A DNA stretch of 64,000 nt from Lewinellaceae bacterium (GCA_020636405.1 JACJXW010000004.1:930001-994000), one strand, 5' to 3'; positions 34,354-43,892 are shown, counted from the stretch's first letter. A program made the numbers and translations. Notes: generated from the letters alone by a model not told the origin.

Positions 34354-35517
34354 CTAACTAAACTCCCCTTTTTTCTCCATTTCCTGAAACTGTTCCCAGG
34401 CCTGTTCGGCCAGTTTATCGGTTAGCTTCTCAATGTAGTAGCTGCCGGCGCCGGGGTCTATTACCCGGTGAAGGTGGCTTTCCATTTTAAGGAGGTGTTG
34501 CAGGTTGCGGGCGATGCGCCGGCCGAAGGCGGTAGAAGGTTCCTGGTGAGAATGGTTGGCGGGCAGCACAAAGAGCCGGTCTGTACCTCCGATAACGGCG
34601 GACATTGCCTGGGTACTGGCGCGGATCATATTGGTATTGGGGTCGTCGTCCTGGGTTTCCTTGGCGAAGTGGACGGCAAGGAAAGGCGACTGCGGAGCGC
34701 CGTAACCCTTCGTTACGTTGGCCCAAAGCAACCGCAGAGCCCGCAACTTGGCAATCTCCACGAAGTAACTCTTGCTGATGGCGATGGAAAACTGCATATG
34801 AGCATTGATGGCCTCGGCCGACAGGCCCTGGCCGGTAAGGCGGGCCAGGTATTCGCTGCCTTTTGCGATGGTATAGGCCAGTTCCATGGAGCTGGCGTCC
34901 GGCCCGGAGTGGAAGCGGTGAGCGTTGACCTGGAACGGACGGAAGAGCGGCATATCCTTCCGGCAGTAGCGGATCAGTTCGGCCAGTTTATCAATAGGGG
35001 GGCGGCTCCAGTCGAGCAGCGGGTCAAAGTCGATCGACCCCCGGACGGTTCGTTTGTCCGTACCTCGTTTTTCCAGCAGTGCGATAAGATGCTGAAAGAG
35101 CTCCCAAGGTACTTTATCGGTATAATACTCTCCGAAGTTCACCGAGATGAAGGACAGCTCCGCCCCTTCGAGCAGTTGTTCCAGTTGGGCGGCGTTAAGT
35201 GGGTAGTTAAGCCGGAACAGTGGAGCTTCGGCGCCACCCTGCAGCCCTTCGAGCAATTCTGCATTGGCCTTTTTGATATCTACAACATCGATGTACTCTC
35301 CGATCTCCCAGTTGTTGTCCTGGCGATGGCCCTGCAGGGGTGCAGGAGCGCTTTCAACATCTTCAGGATGGTAGAAAGGCTCTAGGGTAATGTTCTCTTC
35401 CAGTTGCCAGCGCAGTTCGTCCAGGGGTTTGCCTTTGAGGTCTTTTTCTATTTTGGCGATCCATTCTGCTTTGGTGGTGGGAGAGAATTCTGCAAAGAGT
35501 TGGTCCTGTTCCGTCAT
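34354..35517 (-). CDS. mutA: Methylmalonyl-CoA mutase small-subunit-like protein (no B12 domain)
   Basis: The 387-residue product matches the catalytic-barrel family of methylmalonyl-CoA mutase and its small (beta) subunit: P-F-Q-V-N-A-H-R-F-H-S-G-P-D-A, N-T-N-M-I-R-A-S-T-Q-A-M-S-A-V-I-G-G, and the closing D-P-G-A-G-S-Y-Y-I-E. The C-terminal cobalamin-binding Rossmann domain is absent, as in MutA, which dimerises with the catalytic MutB in propionate/succinate interconversion. It is shorter than many MutA proteins, and mutB is not next to it: the neighbour downstream is convergent and unrelated. The partner must be elsewhere. Confidence 0.88.
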   Translation of the reverse strand: MTEQDQLFAEFSPTTKAEWIAKIEKDLKGKPLDELRWQLEENITLEPFYHPEDVESAPAPLQGHRQDNNWEIGEYIDVVDIKKANAELLEGLQGGAEAPLFRLNYPLNAAQLEQLLEGAELSFISVNFGEYYTDKVPWELFQHLIALLEKRGTDKRTVRGSIDFDPLLDWSRPPIDKLAELIRYCRKDMPLFRPFQVNAHRFHSGPDASSMELAYTIAKGSEYLARLTGQGLSAEAINAHMQFSIAISKSYFVEIAKLRALRLLWANVTKGYGAPQSPFLAVHFAKETQDDDPNTNMIRASTQAMSAVIGGTDRLFVLPANHSHQEPSTAFGRRIARNLQHLLKMESHLHRVIDPGAGSYYIEKLTDKLAEQAWEQFQEMEKKGEFS

Positions 35518-35565
35518 GGCTTCAGAATTTAGAGCCGAAATTTACTGTATTTCCAGGGCAGGACC

Positions 35566-35594
35566 AAAAAAAAGGCGGCTTTCAGGGCCGCCTT
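35566..35594 (-). terminator. Minus-strand terminator upstream of mutA
   Basis: AAGGCGGC and GCCGCCTT form an 8-bp stem around a 7-nt loop, followed on the minus strand by eight T. It is the second of two tandem terminators isolating mutA from the gene upstream. Confidence 0.75.
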
Positions 35595-35671
35595 CCTGTA
35601 AAGAAGCAAAAGATTAACACTCACTAATTAGGTATCGTTCTAAAGAATAGTTTCGGAGGAGGAGAAAGGTT

Positions 35672-35703
35672 AAAAAAAAGGCAGAGAGCCTTTGCTCTCT
35701 GCC
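35672..35703 (-). terminator. Minus-strand terminator of the secreted unknown gene
   Basis: GGCAGAGAG (35680-35688) and CTCTCTGCC (35695-35703) pair perfectly around a 6-nt loop. On the minus strand eight T follow. It lies 65 nt past the stop at 35768. Confidence 0.85.
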
Positions 35704-35767
35704 GATAGTCCTGTATGAGAAACCCTTTACAAACCTACTTAATCATTATAATAAAGTTCTTAATCTA

Positions 35768-36979
35768 CTAATCCAGTGGCGGTGCCAGGTTATGCTCTGC
35801 AGATGGCGTGTTGGCCTGCAGGGCTATATTGACGGAGGAATACCGCTGCTGGCCGGGGATACTGGGGCCTTTCCCGTTCTCCGGCGCCACTTGCTGGCCG
35901 TAAGGAAGAGGTTTGCCCCCTTCCGGGCAGCCACCGCGCACTTTGATCACCTGGGTGTGTTCCTGAACGTTGTCGCCGCAGTAGTCGCTGACAATCCAAT
36001 GGCGGAAGACGATGCAGGTACCTTCGTCGTAGAGCATTTCATCTTCCCATTTCAGGCTGAACGCACAACCATCGTCGGCCAGCGGATACTGGTCATTGCG
36101 GGTAACGATAGAGCCGTCCTCGTCGATGAAAGGATATCCGGTCCATTCGGGGTCGATCGAGACGCCACTGTTGATGAGCGGGTAATCAGAACCGTCGTAA
36201 TTGCCAGGGAATACAACCTGGGAAAAATCTGGTTTTTTGATGCTTACGAACTGGGTAAATTGCCCTTTAAGGCCATTGTCCGTACGGGCTTCCCAGCGGC
36301 GTTCGATCACGCCTATTGCATTGCTTAGAAATTCGAAATCGGACAGCTGGATCTCAAAGCCCCTTACATCGGACACTATGTTGAATGCCAGCTCGTCGCC
36401 GGAGGAGAGCAGGCTGGAGAAGAAGTTGCCGGCGGTATGGCCTTCCGCCATTGATTCGGCACGTTCTCCGTTGACTTCGACCCAAAACTGTCGGTTAAAT
36501 AGATTGGAGCCCCCAATATACTTCCAGTTAAAGCTCACGTACCCTTCAGCGGGAATGGCAATCCGATAGGACGCCGCGCTTCCGGGGGTGGCAATAACAG
36601 AAGCTCTATTGGCCCCTTCAACCAATATTGAATTGGGAGCTCCGGTGACATCTACCCCACCGTCACCATTTATCTTGAAGGCCGCCCAGCGGGACGGCGC
36701 AAAGTATTCGGTAAATCCGGAAACTGCACAACCCAGTTTGAATTGTTGGTCCTGGTAACTCAGAGAAGCCGTAGTGTTGTCAGGAGCATAGACAACAGGA
36801 GCAGCGGCCTCCTGCTTTTTCAGGCAGTTGATGGCCTGATGCACACCTTCAACTCTGAGCATAGCCTCCGCCACTCCGGCAGGGGCGCCATTAGCCGTAC
36901 TCTGGCCCATTCCTTCCACAGGAAGGATGGCCGGGAGTAGAGCCACAGAAATAAGGCGGATCAGGGTTGATGCTCGCAT
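35768..36979 (-). CDS. Exported protein with a HYR-like C-terminal segment, unknown
   Basis: The 403-residue protein has an N-terminal signal peptide (cleavage near G-M-G-Q-S). The centre looks like an all-beta domain (about 85-230, S-R-W-A-A-F-K-I-N-G-D-G, Y-V-S-F-N-W-K-Y-I-G-G). The C-terminal part carries the pattern T-C-I-V-F-R-H-W-I-V-S-D-Y-C-G-D-N-x-Q-E-H-T-Q, seen in HYR-like repeats of large Bacteroidetes surface proteins. No sorting domain is present at the C-terminus, so it may be periplasmic or use another route. Two terminators follow. Role unknown. Confidence 0.7.
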   Translation of the reverse strand: MRASTLIRLISVALLPAILPVEGMGQSTANGAPAGVAEAMLRVEGVHQAINCLKKQEAAAPVVYAPDNTTASLSYQDQQFKLGCAVSGFTEYFAPSRWAAFKINGDGGVDVTGAPNSILVEGANRASVIATPGSAASYRIAIPAEGYVSFNWKYIGGSNLFNRQFWVEVNGERAESMAEGHTAGNFFSSLLSSGDELAFNIVSDVRGFEIQLSDFEFLSNAIGVIERRWEARTDNGLKGQFTQFVSIKKPDFSQVVFPGNYDGSDYPLINSGVSIDPEWTGYPFIDEDGSIVTRNDQYPLADDGCAFSLKWEDEMLYDEGTCIVFRHWIVSDYCGDNVQEHTQVIKVRGGCPEGGKPLPYGQQVAPENGKGPSIPGQQRYSSVNIALQANTPSAEHNLAPPLD

Positions 36980-37514
36980 TGTAGTGTTCTTAAGTTCAAA
37001 GCAATTAGATATTGTGCTAAGACGGTAACCCGGAAAAGGGCCACTTTAGCGCAATAAAGAAACCTGTGTAATGAAAAAGGAAAATGCTTCGAAAATAAGA
37101 ATAGGATTGCAATACGGCGGTGAGATGTGCCTTTGAACAGCAGGAATGGCTACTGTAGTCATGGGATTATGCAGTTTAAGGGATTAACTAATTTGTCTTT
37201 TGTGGAATCGTTGCTATAAGATCAATCGGTTTTCAACTTTTATTCCACCTGGACAAAGATATAATTTCAAAGTAAGCAGCGCATACCATAAACAGGGTAT
37301 TTTTGGGGCGATGGAAAAATATAAATGTTAAAGTCCGGAGAGAGATACCCTTTTGAGGGTAGTAAAAACCGTTTGGGAAGGATCCGCTACGGATTGTATC
37401 TGAACAAAACGCCAGTACGATTCCTTACTTTGGCTGGAGTTCGCACGATATACCCCCTTCCATAAGGGTTAATTCATTATCTTCGAAGATTAATTAGCTA
37501 AAAACCGAAATCTT
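36980..37514. other. 535-nt intergenic region without a recognised gene
   Basis: No plausible coding frame, tRNA or repeat was found. The AT content is higher than in the neighbouring genes. It lies between divergent genes and so must hold two promoters. A partial -7-like TTACTTTG at 37425-37432 is the only candidate seen for the M28 peptidase gene. Confidence 0.5.
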
Positions 37515-39104
37515 ATGGCACGTTATCTACTAGTATGTTTACTCTGCTTTGGACTGGCAGGGCCTGTTTTGAGCCAGGAAGAAGTCAATCAGGAGCTCGT
37601 GGATGCCATCCGCAAGCATGGACTGGAACACAGCAAGGCGATGGAGATCGCCGGCTGGGCTGTGGATACCTACGGCCCTCGGCTTACCGGTTCCCCCATG
37701 CTGGATAAGGCTACCGAATGGGCGGTTCAGCAGCTCAAGGATTGGGGCCTGGAAAATGTACATACGGAAGAATGGGGCCCCTTTGGCCGGGGTTGGGAAT
37801 TGCAGCACTTTGAAATGCACGCCAAAGCGCCTAATTATTGGCCCGTCATTGCCTACCCCAAGGCCTGGTCTGCCTCTACTGACGGCGAGGTAAGCGGAGA
37901 GGTCATCTATCTGGAAGCCACCTCAGAAGAAGACCTGGAAAAATATAAGGGAAAGCTCGGGGGCAAATTCGTCCTGATGGATACCCTGCGGGCCGTTGAG
38001 GAATGGTTCGAAGCCCCTGCCAAACGTTACGATGCTGAGGGGTTGCTGGAACTGGCCAACGAGCCGATGCCGACCCCCCGCCCGCGCCGCAACTATAACC
38101 GCCTGGGCGGATTCCAGTTCAACAAACTGCTCTGGCAGTTCCTGGAAGCGGAAAAGCCGCTGGCGGTGCTGGACCGCAGCTATAAGGGCGACCTGGGCAC
38201 GGTCTTCGTTTCCGGCGCCCGTACCGGCGGCGATTGGGGTGATGTCCGCAATGAGGGCGTTTATGTCCTCCCGCAGGCTACTCTCGCCGTAGAACATTAC
38301 AACCGCATCTTCCGCCATGTGCAGAAGGGCATACCCGTAACCCTGAGTATGGAACTGAAAGGCGTCTATACCAATCCGGATGGTATGGAACACAACATCA
38401 TTGCCGAGATTCCAGGCACGGACCTCAAGGATGAGATCGTGATGTTTGGCGCTCATTTTGACTCCTGGCACGCCGCTACCGGTGCTACCGATAATGGCGC
38501 CGGTTCGACTGTGATGATGGAAGCGGCGCGCATCCTCCAGGAGGTCATTAAAGAAACAGGTATACGCCCGCGCCGCACCCTGCGCCTGGCACTCTGGACG
38601 GGCGAGGAGCAGGGACTGCTTGGCAGCCGCGGCTACGTAGGGCAGCACTTCGCCGAATTCCCGGAAGGAACGTACAACCCGCAGTCCCTCAAACCGGAAC
38701 AGGCAAAGGTCTCCGCTTATTACAACCTGGATAATGGCACAGGTAAGGTCCGTGGTGTTTACCTGCAGGGCAACCCTCAGGTAGCCACCATTTTCCGGGC
38801 CTGGCTGGAGCCTTTCAAGGACCTGGAAGCAGGTACCCTTAGCTTTTCCAATACCGGTGGGACCGACCACCTGGCATTCGACGCCGTCGGTATCCCTGGT
38901 TTTCAGTTCATCCAGGACCCTATGGCCTATTTTGCCCGCACCCACCATTCCAATATGGATAACATCGACCATCTGGTGGAAGACGACCTGAAGCAGGCCT
39001 CCACCATCATTGCTTCTTTCGTAATGCATACCGCCATGCGCGATGAAATGCTGCCTCGAAAGGAAGTAAAGATGGCGGAAGAAACGACTGAAGGCAGCCG
39101 ATAG
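37515..39104 (+). CDS. Exported M28-family zinc metallopeptidase with PA-like insert
   Basis: The 529-residue protein has a signal peptide (to about residue 20), an apical PA-like domain (about 125-290) and an M28 aminopeptidase/carboxypeptidase domain. The di-zinc ligands are visible: H314 (G-A-H-F-D-S-W), bridging D326 (A-T-D-N-G-A-G), the catalytic and ligand glutamates E364/E365 (T-G-E-E-Q-G), D406 (N-L-D-N-G-T-G) and H477/H478 (R-T-H-H-S-N-M-D). It should cleave peptides in the periplasm or outside. The gene is transcribed alone, and a palindromic word array follows. Confidence 0.94.
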   Translation: MARYLLVCLLCFGLAGPVLSQEEVNQELVDAIRKHGLEHSKAMEIAGWAVDTYGPRLTGSPMLDKATEWAVQQLKDWGLENVHTEEWGPFGRGWELQHFEMHAKAPNYWPVIAYPKAWSASTDGEVSGEVIYLEATSEEDLEKYKGKLGGKFVLMDTLRAVEEWFEAPAKRYDAEGLLELANEPMPTPRPRRNYNRLGGFQFNKLLWQFLEAEKPLAVLDRSYKGDLGTVFVSGARTGGDWGDVRNEGVYVLPQATLAVEHYNRIFRHVQKGIPVTLSMELKGVYTNPDGMEHNIIAEIPGTDLKDEIVMFGAHFDSWHAATGATDNGAGSTVMMEAARILQEVIKETGIRPRRTLRLALWTGEEQGLLGSRGYVGQHFAEFPEGTYNPQSLKPEQAKVSAYYNLDNGTGKVRGVYLQGNPQVATIFRAWLEPFKDLEAGTLSFSNTGGTDHLAFDAVGIPGFQFIQDPMAYFARTHHSNMDNIDHLVEDDLKQASTIIASFVMHTAMRDEMLPRKEVKMAEETTEGSR

Positions 39105-39114
39105 GCAGGTATGC

Positions 39115-39168
39115 GTTGATTGGGTTGATTCCAGAATACCGAATCAACCCAATCAACCGAATCAACCA
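39115..39168. repeat. Palindromic nonamer array (GTTGATTGG family), perfect 16-bp stem
   Basis: GTTGATTGGGTTGATT (39115-39130) and its exact complement (39142-39157) flank an 11-nt loop; one more reverse unit (GAATCAACC) runs up to the stop codon of the minus-strand gene. The word is the same as at 6.7 kb, and again the array separates convergent genes. Confidence 0.88.
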
Positions 39169-41145
39169 TTACTCCACAGCGATCACCTTAAGCTCTACCT
39201 TCCTGTTCTCCTCCTTCGGTTTGTCGTTGAGGATCTCTCCCTTGTAATCCAGGGCGATCTTGTCGATGCCGAAACCATTTTCCGTGACGACCAGAGCAAC
39301 CTGCTTGGCCCGTTCCTCCGAGAGCAACATATTGTAGATGTCAGTTCCTATATCGTCGGCATATCCGGTGATCTCCAGCATCTGGATGTTTTTTTCTTTA
39401 AAGGGCTTCAGGAATTTATCGAGCCGCTCCATCTCATCCAGGTCCATGGTGGCCTTATCAAAGCCAAAAAGGACGGTATGGTGGTATTCCTTTAGCGTTT
39501 TTTTCCTGCCGGGGATAACACTGGTGGAGTCCCTTGTGCGGTCGGCCTGGGGTTCCGGGAATTCGAAAACGGATTTAAGCAGGATCTCAATGGTGTAGAA
39601 CTGCTTGTTGTCCCATTCGGGGATGAGGAATACATTGTGGTAGGGATGGAAATATTTCTTGTCGACACTGATATCAAGCGACTCTCCGGCGGGGATGCAC
39701 AGAAAAAAGCGGCCATCAGGGCCGGTGGTGATGGCAGGCCTGTCGGGGAACTGCACCGTGGCGGCTACCGTCATATCCAGAGCGCTATCTACCACGAGGC
39801 CTTCTACAAACGTGGTGGGTTCGCTGTAGAGTTGCTCGTCGAGCTGGAAAGTATAGATGTCGAGATTGCCGAACCCGTCGGGCCGTTCGGAGGCGAAGTA
39901 ACCGGTGGCGCCATCGGCGGAAAGGTATAGGCCCAGTTCGCGGAAGGCGGTATTGACCGGAGGCCCGAGGTTGATGGGAATGCTCCATTCGCCATTGTCA
40001 TCCAGCCAGCTCATAAAGATATCCTGGTCTCCCATCCCGGGGTGGCCGTAGGAAGAAAAGTAAAGCGTGCGGCCGTCGTTGGTGATAAATGGGGCTTCTT
40101 CGTAATCATCGGTATTGATCCTGGGGCCGAGGTTGACGGGCATGCTCCAGCTACCATCAGCCTGCCGTTTACTGTAGTAGAGGTCGGATTTGCCGAGCCC
40201 GCCTTCCCGTTCGCTGGCGAAGAAGAGCGTGCTGCCGTCACAACTTATGGACGCCTGCGATTCCCAGCGGCCGGAGTTGGCATAACCCGATAACGGGGTG
40301 GCTTCGCCAATCTCTCCTTCACTGCTGACCAGGGCTTCCCATATATCACAGATACCCATACCCTGTTCGCGTCCGCAGGCCGTAAAGTAAATGCGGCGGC
40401 CGTCGCGGACGAGCGTGCACATCCCTTCGTCCTTGTCGGTGTTGATGGACTTTACGGGGCTGCCCTTCGACCATTTGCCTTGCTCCAGGCGGCTTTCAAA
40501 CAGGTCTTCCGTCCCTTTACCGGCCTTGCGGGTATAGAACAGGTGTTCCTGGTCATTGGTGACGAACGGGAAGTAATCGTCATCTTTGGAGTTGACTGCG
40601 CCACCCATATTGGCTACCTTGGTAATGTTGATGAACTTAATAGAGTCCAGGGTTACTTCACATGCACGCATGTTGCTCTGGAGTTTTTCCAGGTAGCGCT
40701 GTTCTTCTTTCAGTTCCCGTTCTGTATTCATGCTGAAGGTATCGGCCTTTATTTCCTGCAGCTGCTTGAATCGCTGGAAGTATTCCAGCGCCTTTTTATG
40801 ATGGCCGGCCTTGTAGTGGGCTTCGCCCAGTTGGTAGTAAAGCGTTCTTGAAAAGAGAGAATCAGATTCCAGCACCGCTTCGTACTGTTCTATAGCCCGG
40901 GGGTAATCGCGCAGCAGCCCATAGCAGGCCCCCATGCCGCGGCGGGCGGCGCTCAGGCCGGGCTGGGCTTTCAGGCTGCGTTCAAAGAGTTTCAAGGCTT
41001 GTTCGGCCTTACCCTCCAGCAGAGCCGCCTCCGCATCGCGGTAGATCTCAGCAGCAGTAGGGCTTTTGATGGCCTGGGCCTCTAAAGAGGTACCCCACAG
41101 ACAAATCAGGAAAATAAAGAGAGAGAGAGAGTAGAATCGTTTCAT
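39169..41145 (-). CDS. PorE-like OmpA-family protein: TPR, PD40 propeller, CRD and OmpA domains
   Basis: The 658-residue exported protein has a signal peptide, TPR repeats (about 30-130), a PD40/WD40-like propeller (about 175-430, repeated L-Y-F-S-S-Y-G-H-P-G-M-G-D-Q-D-I-F), a carboxypeptidase-regulatory-like fold (about 435-505) and an OmpA C-terminal peptidoglycan-binding domain (about 545-658, I-T-G-Y-A-D-D-I-G-T-D). This order is that of PorE, the type IX secretion component that links to peptidoglycan. Paralogues with the same layout are common in this phylum, so PorE itself is not certain. Start at the signal peptide. Confidence 0.88.
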   Translation of the reverse strand: MKRFYSLSLFIFLICLWGTSLEAQAIKSPTAAEIYRDAEAALLEGKAEQALKLFERSLKAQPGLSAARRGMGACYGLLRDYPRAIEQYEAVLESDSLFSRTLYYQLGEAHYKAGHHKKALEYFQRFKQLQEIKADTFSMNTERELKEEQRYLEKLQSNMRACEVTLDSIKFINITKVANMGGAVNSKDDDYFPFVTNDQEHLFYTRKAGKGTEDLFESRLEQGKWSKGSPVKSINTDKDEGMCTLVRDGRRIYFTACGREQGMGICDIWEALVSSEGEIGEATPLSGYANSGRWESQASISCDGSTLFFASEREGGLGKSDLYYSKRQADGSWSMPVNLGPRINTDDYEEAPFITNDGRTLYFSSYGHPGMGDQDIFMSWLDDNGEWSIPINLGPPVNTAFRELGLYLSADGATGYFASERPDGFGNLDIYTFQLDEQLYSEPTTFVEGLVVDSALDMTVAATVQFPDRPAITTGPDGRFFLCIPAGESLDISVDKKYFHPYHNVFLIPEWDNKQFYTIEILLKSVFEFPEPQADRTRDSTSVIPGRKKTLKEYHHTVLFGFDKATMDLDEMERLDKFLKPFKEKNIQMLEITGYADDIGTDIYNMLLSEERAKQVALVVTENGFGIDKIALDYKGEILNDKPKEENRKVELKVIAVE

Positions 41146-41396
41146 GAGATCCGGTTTTGGGATAAAAATGGTACCCAAAACTAATTGATTTTTTTTTAAT
41201 ATTTAAGGGCGGGTATTTAAAAATTGGACTCGCCTGCTGTGCATATGTGTTTTTACCTGTCGAAAAAATATGCTCCTTTACAGGAGGATGGCAACATTGC
41301 ACAGCCCTGGAAAGTTCATAAGAAGGGAGAACCGGCGTTAACACGCCCCCGAGGCGGTGCTGTTGTTTAAAACAGGATCGTTACTTTTATAGTGAT

Positions 41397-41404
41397 TACT
41401 TTTG
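41397..41404 (+). promoter_or_regulatory. -7 element TACTTTTG of the DUF2911 gene
   Basis: An exact TAnnTTTG lies 46 nt before the ATG at 41451. A second, partial box TACTTTTA (41382-41389) lies 16 nt after TTG at 41363-41365. Which pair is used is unclear. Confidence 0.5.
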
Positions 41405-41450
41405 TAACGGATCACCCTTTTGAAGCTTAACCAAAGTTATACGATCAACT

Positions 41451-42326
41451 ATGAAGAAGAATACCATTCTATCGCTCCTTTTCCTGTCGCTGGCTGTTTC
41501 CTTTTCTGCTGCGCAGGATCTTAACTTACCTCGAAAGAGCCCGAGGGCCGGGGCCTCATACACTATTGGTTATACTGAAGTGGCTATCAGGTATTCTTCT
41601 CCGGCCGTCAGGGGGAGGACGGTATGGGGCAGCCTGGTGCCCTATGGCGAAGTATGGCGTGCCGGAGCCGACGAGGCGACGGCCATCGAGTTCAGCACGG
41701 ATGTGGAGGTGGAGGGCCGGCCATTGCCCGCCGGCAAATATGCCTTTTTCCTCCTTCCGCAGCAGGAAGGCAAATGGACAGCCATATTCAACAAAAACTG
41801 GGATCAATGGGGCGCCTACGATTATGACCAGGCCCAGGACGCTCTGCGGGTGGAGGTAGATGCTCAGTTTTCCAAGCAGGTCAACCAGGAGGACCTCCGG
41901 TATGAGCTCATCGCCCAGAATATAGAAAACGGCTATATTTTGCTGAGCTGGGAAAAATTGCGCCTCTACCTCCGCATCAAGGTGAGCGCCATGCAAAAGG
42001 CCGTCGTGGAGATCACGACCGCGCTGGCTGCCGCTCCGGATGAGCAGAAATGGCGGATCAATGCCCGCGCTGCCGACTTCCTGCTCTGGGTGGGCCAGCC
42101 TACCCCCGCCCTGCAATATATCCAGGCATCCATCGAACAAAAAGGTACCTCTTTCAACTACTGGATCAAAGCGCGAATCCTGGCTGGCCGTGAGGATTAT
42201 TCCGGCGCGTTGGCCGCAGCTGAAACTGCCCGGAAACTGGCTGCCGCCAACCCGGAGGACAACTTTTACAATGAAGAAAAACAGGAGATCGAGCGGCTGG
42301 TGAAAGAATGGAAGGAGAAGGAATAA
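41451..42326 (+). CDS. DUF2911-family exported protein
   Basis: The 291-residue protein has a signal peptide (ending S-A-A-Q) and a DUF2911 domain (about 25-175) with the hallmark S-P-A-V-R-G-R-x-V-W-G-x-L-V-P-Y-G-E-V-W-R-x-G-A-D-E-A-T and P-A-G-K-Y-A-F-F-L-L-P. The C-terminal third is helical and TPR-like. The family is widespread in Bacteroidetes, and its molecular role is unknown. Monocistronic; it converges with the lipoprotein/OMP operon. Confidence 0.92.
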   Translation: MKKNTILSLLFLSLAVSFSAAQDLNLPRKSPRAGASYTIGYTEVAIRYSSPAVRGRTVWGSLVPYGEVWRAGADEATAIEFSTDVEVEGRPLPAGKYAFFLLPQQEGKWTAIFNKNWDQWGAYDYDQAQDALRVEVDAQFSKQVNQEDLRYELIAQNIENGYILLSWEKLRLYLRIKVSAMQKAVVEITTALAAAPDEQKWRINARAADFLLWVGQPTPALQYIQASIEQKGTSFNYWIKARILAGREDYSGALAAAETARKLAAANPEDNFYNEEKQEIERLVKEWKEKE

Positions 42327-42361
42327 GCCTTTTTACTGCCCTTTGCTGAAAATGTGTATTT

Positions 42362-43117
42362 CTATTTCAGCACATAACCCAGGTTGATGTAAAACTGTAC
42401 TGCCGCTGTATTGGCATTGGTGCTACTACGGGTGTACTCCCACCCCAGTGCTCCATTGGTCCTGAACGAGGCATCGGGCGGCACTCCGCTGAAAACTGCC
42501 TGCTTGCGGCTGACGCCCAGCCCGGCCCCGAATTCGAAGATGAAACGCCGGGCGTAGGCCTGTTGAATGCCCAGGTTGATGTAGCCTCCCTGTTTGTGTT
42601 GTTCCATGTGGTAGGTAATGCGCTGCCTGTAACTGCCCACGGTGTTGTCCCGCCGGAAGAAGTCGCCCTCTATGTCCACGTCTGTATACTGGCGGGCGTA
42701 CATGAGTTCTATAAAAGGTGCGTAGTTCCCAATTTCGTTGGGGCGCAGATAATACCGGATGGCGCCCCGCATGCGGTAGCCTTTCAGATTCTCGATGGCC
42801 GGTTCCCGGAAAACCCGCAGGTTGAACAATGGCCCGGCTTCAAGTTGGCCGTAGAGGCGGGGCCGGATGATGTGTTCGGCAGCGATGTTGAAGCTCGGAG
42901 CGAAGGGGTCGAAGAGGCTGAGCGTTCCGTTCTTGAGGTTGAAACGGGGAGCAAGGCCTGGAGTCGGCCGCCATTGGTTGGCCGTAGGCGGACGGCCTTC
43001 CGGAGCACTATTAACCAGCAAGTGGTAACCCGTAACTATTGTGTCCCGGGCTAACACATTCCGGGACATTGCCAACCCCAGGAGTAAGGTCAAAACGGCC
43101 AACTGTCTGCTCCTCAT
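42362..43117 (-). CDS. Exported outer-membrane barrel-like protein, last gene of a lipoprotein operon
   Basis: The 251-residue protein starts with a signal peptide (M-R-S-R-Q-L-A-V-L-T-L-L-L-G-L-A) and continues with amphipathic strands typical of an outer-membrane barrel (Y-G-Q-L-E-A-G-P-L-F-N-L, F-I-F-E-F-G-A-G-L-G-V), ending in V-Q-F-Y-I-N-L-G-Y-V-L-K. Its ATG overlaps the stop codon of the upstream LVIVD lipoprotein gene (ATGA), so the two are translationally coupled. The longer open frame upstream is a shadow of the lipoprotein gene. No named family. Confidence 0.75.
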   Translation of the reverse strand: MRSRQLAVLTLLLGLAMSRNVLARDTIVTGYHLLVNSAPEGRPPTANQWRPTPGLAPRFNLKNGTLSLFDPFAPSFNIAAEHIIRPRLYGQLEAGPLFNLRVFREPAIENLKGYRMRGAIRYYLRPNEIGNYAPFIELMYARQYTDVDIEGDFFRRDNTVGSYRQRITYHMEQHKQGGYINLGIQQAYARRFIFEFGAGLGVSRKQAVFSGVPPDASFRTNGALGWEYTRSSTNANTAAVQFYINLGYVLK

Positions 43118-43872
43118 ACCCCGATCGCTATTTCCGATACCACCTTGATATTGTTGATGTCGCTGTAATCGAGCTGCACGATACGGTCCGGGCCGATGAC
43201 GAGCAATAGCCCGCCGAGGGGGATCACATCGATGGCGTTGAAGGAGGTGAGGTGGTGGAGCAACTGGATGTTTTGCGGGTTGGCCACATCGTAGACCTTG
43301 AGGCCGCCGGATCCTTCGCAGAGGAAAAGCGTTTGCCCGTCCAGCCCCAATCCAAAGGGGCTCTCCATCTCGTACATGGCGACCACCTGGGGGTTGTTCA
43401 GGTTGCGAATATCGATGATCTCCAGCTGGTTGGCGGCGCCAGGGCCGGCTTGCCGGCAATTCGATACCCGCAGGGTGACATAGGCGTACTGGCTGTTGGC
43501 CACCACCGGGTCGCAGCTGACCACGTGCTGATAATTGCTGACGAACTGCGGCGCTCCTCCCTGGCTGATGCGGTAGATGAGCATGCCGCTGCGGGTGCCC
43601 AGAAACAGGAACCCGTTGAGCGGGAAGATCGTCTCTACGCCTTCGCCTACCAGGGTGGACTCCAGGGGTTTGATCTCCTGCGCCTTGCTGATGTCGAAAG
43701 TGTGCAAAGTGGTTTGATCTACCGTGTACAGGTAGTCGCCGACAATGGTAAAGCGCGCCAGGGAGCCGCCGGTACCCGTATTGGAGTCGGAAAATGCAGC
43801 TTCGGAGTCATTGCTTTCCGCGCAGCTCCAGAGGGCGGTGATGAGGGTGGCAAGGATTATATTTCTGATCAT
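43114..43872 (-). CDS. LVIVD-repeat lipoprotein
   Basis: The 252-residue protein has a lipobox (A-L-W-S-C17) and a propeller made of LVIVD-type repeats (L-E-I-I-D-I-R-N-L-N-N-P-Q-V-V, L-K-V-Y-D-V-A-N-P-Q-N-I-Q). It should sit on an outer-membrane leaflet. I start it at M-I-R-N-I-I-L because that gives a proper lipoprotein signal. An in-frame ATG at 43938 would add 22 residues encoded by a tetranucleotide repeat. It is coupled to the barrel gene downstream, so a lipoprotein-barrel partnership is likely. Confidence 0.85.
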   Translation of the reverse strand: MIRNIILATLITALWSCAESNDSEAAFSDSNTGTGGSLARFTIVGDYLYTVDQTTLHTFDISKAQEIKPLESTLVGEGVETIFPLNGFLFLGTRSGMLIYRISQGGAPQFVSNYQHVVSCDPVVANSQYAYVTLRVSNCRQAGPGAANQLEIIDIRNLNNPQVVAMYEMESPFGLGLDGQTLFLCEGSGGLKVYDVANPQNIQLLHHLTSFNAIDVIPLGGLLLVIGPDRIVQLDYSDINNIKVVSEIAIGV

Positions 43873-43892
43873 TGGAGAGGGATTAGCGGATT

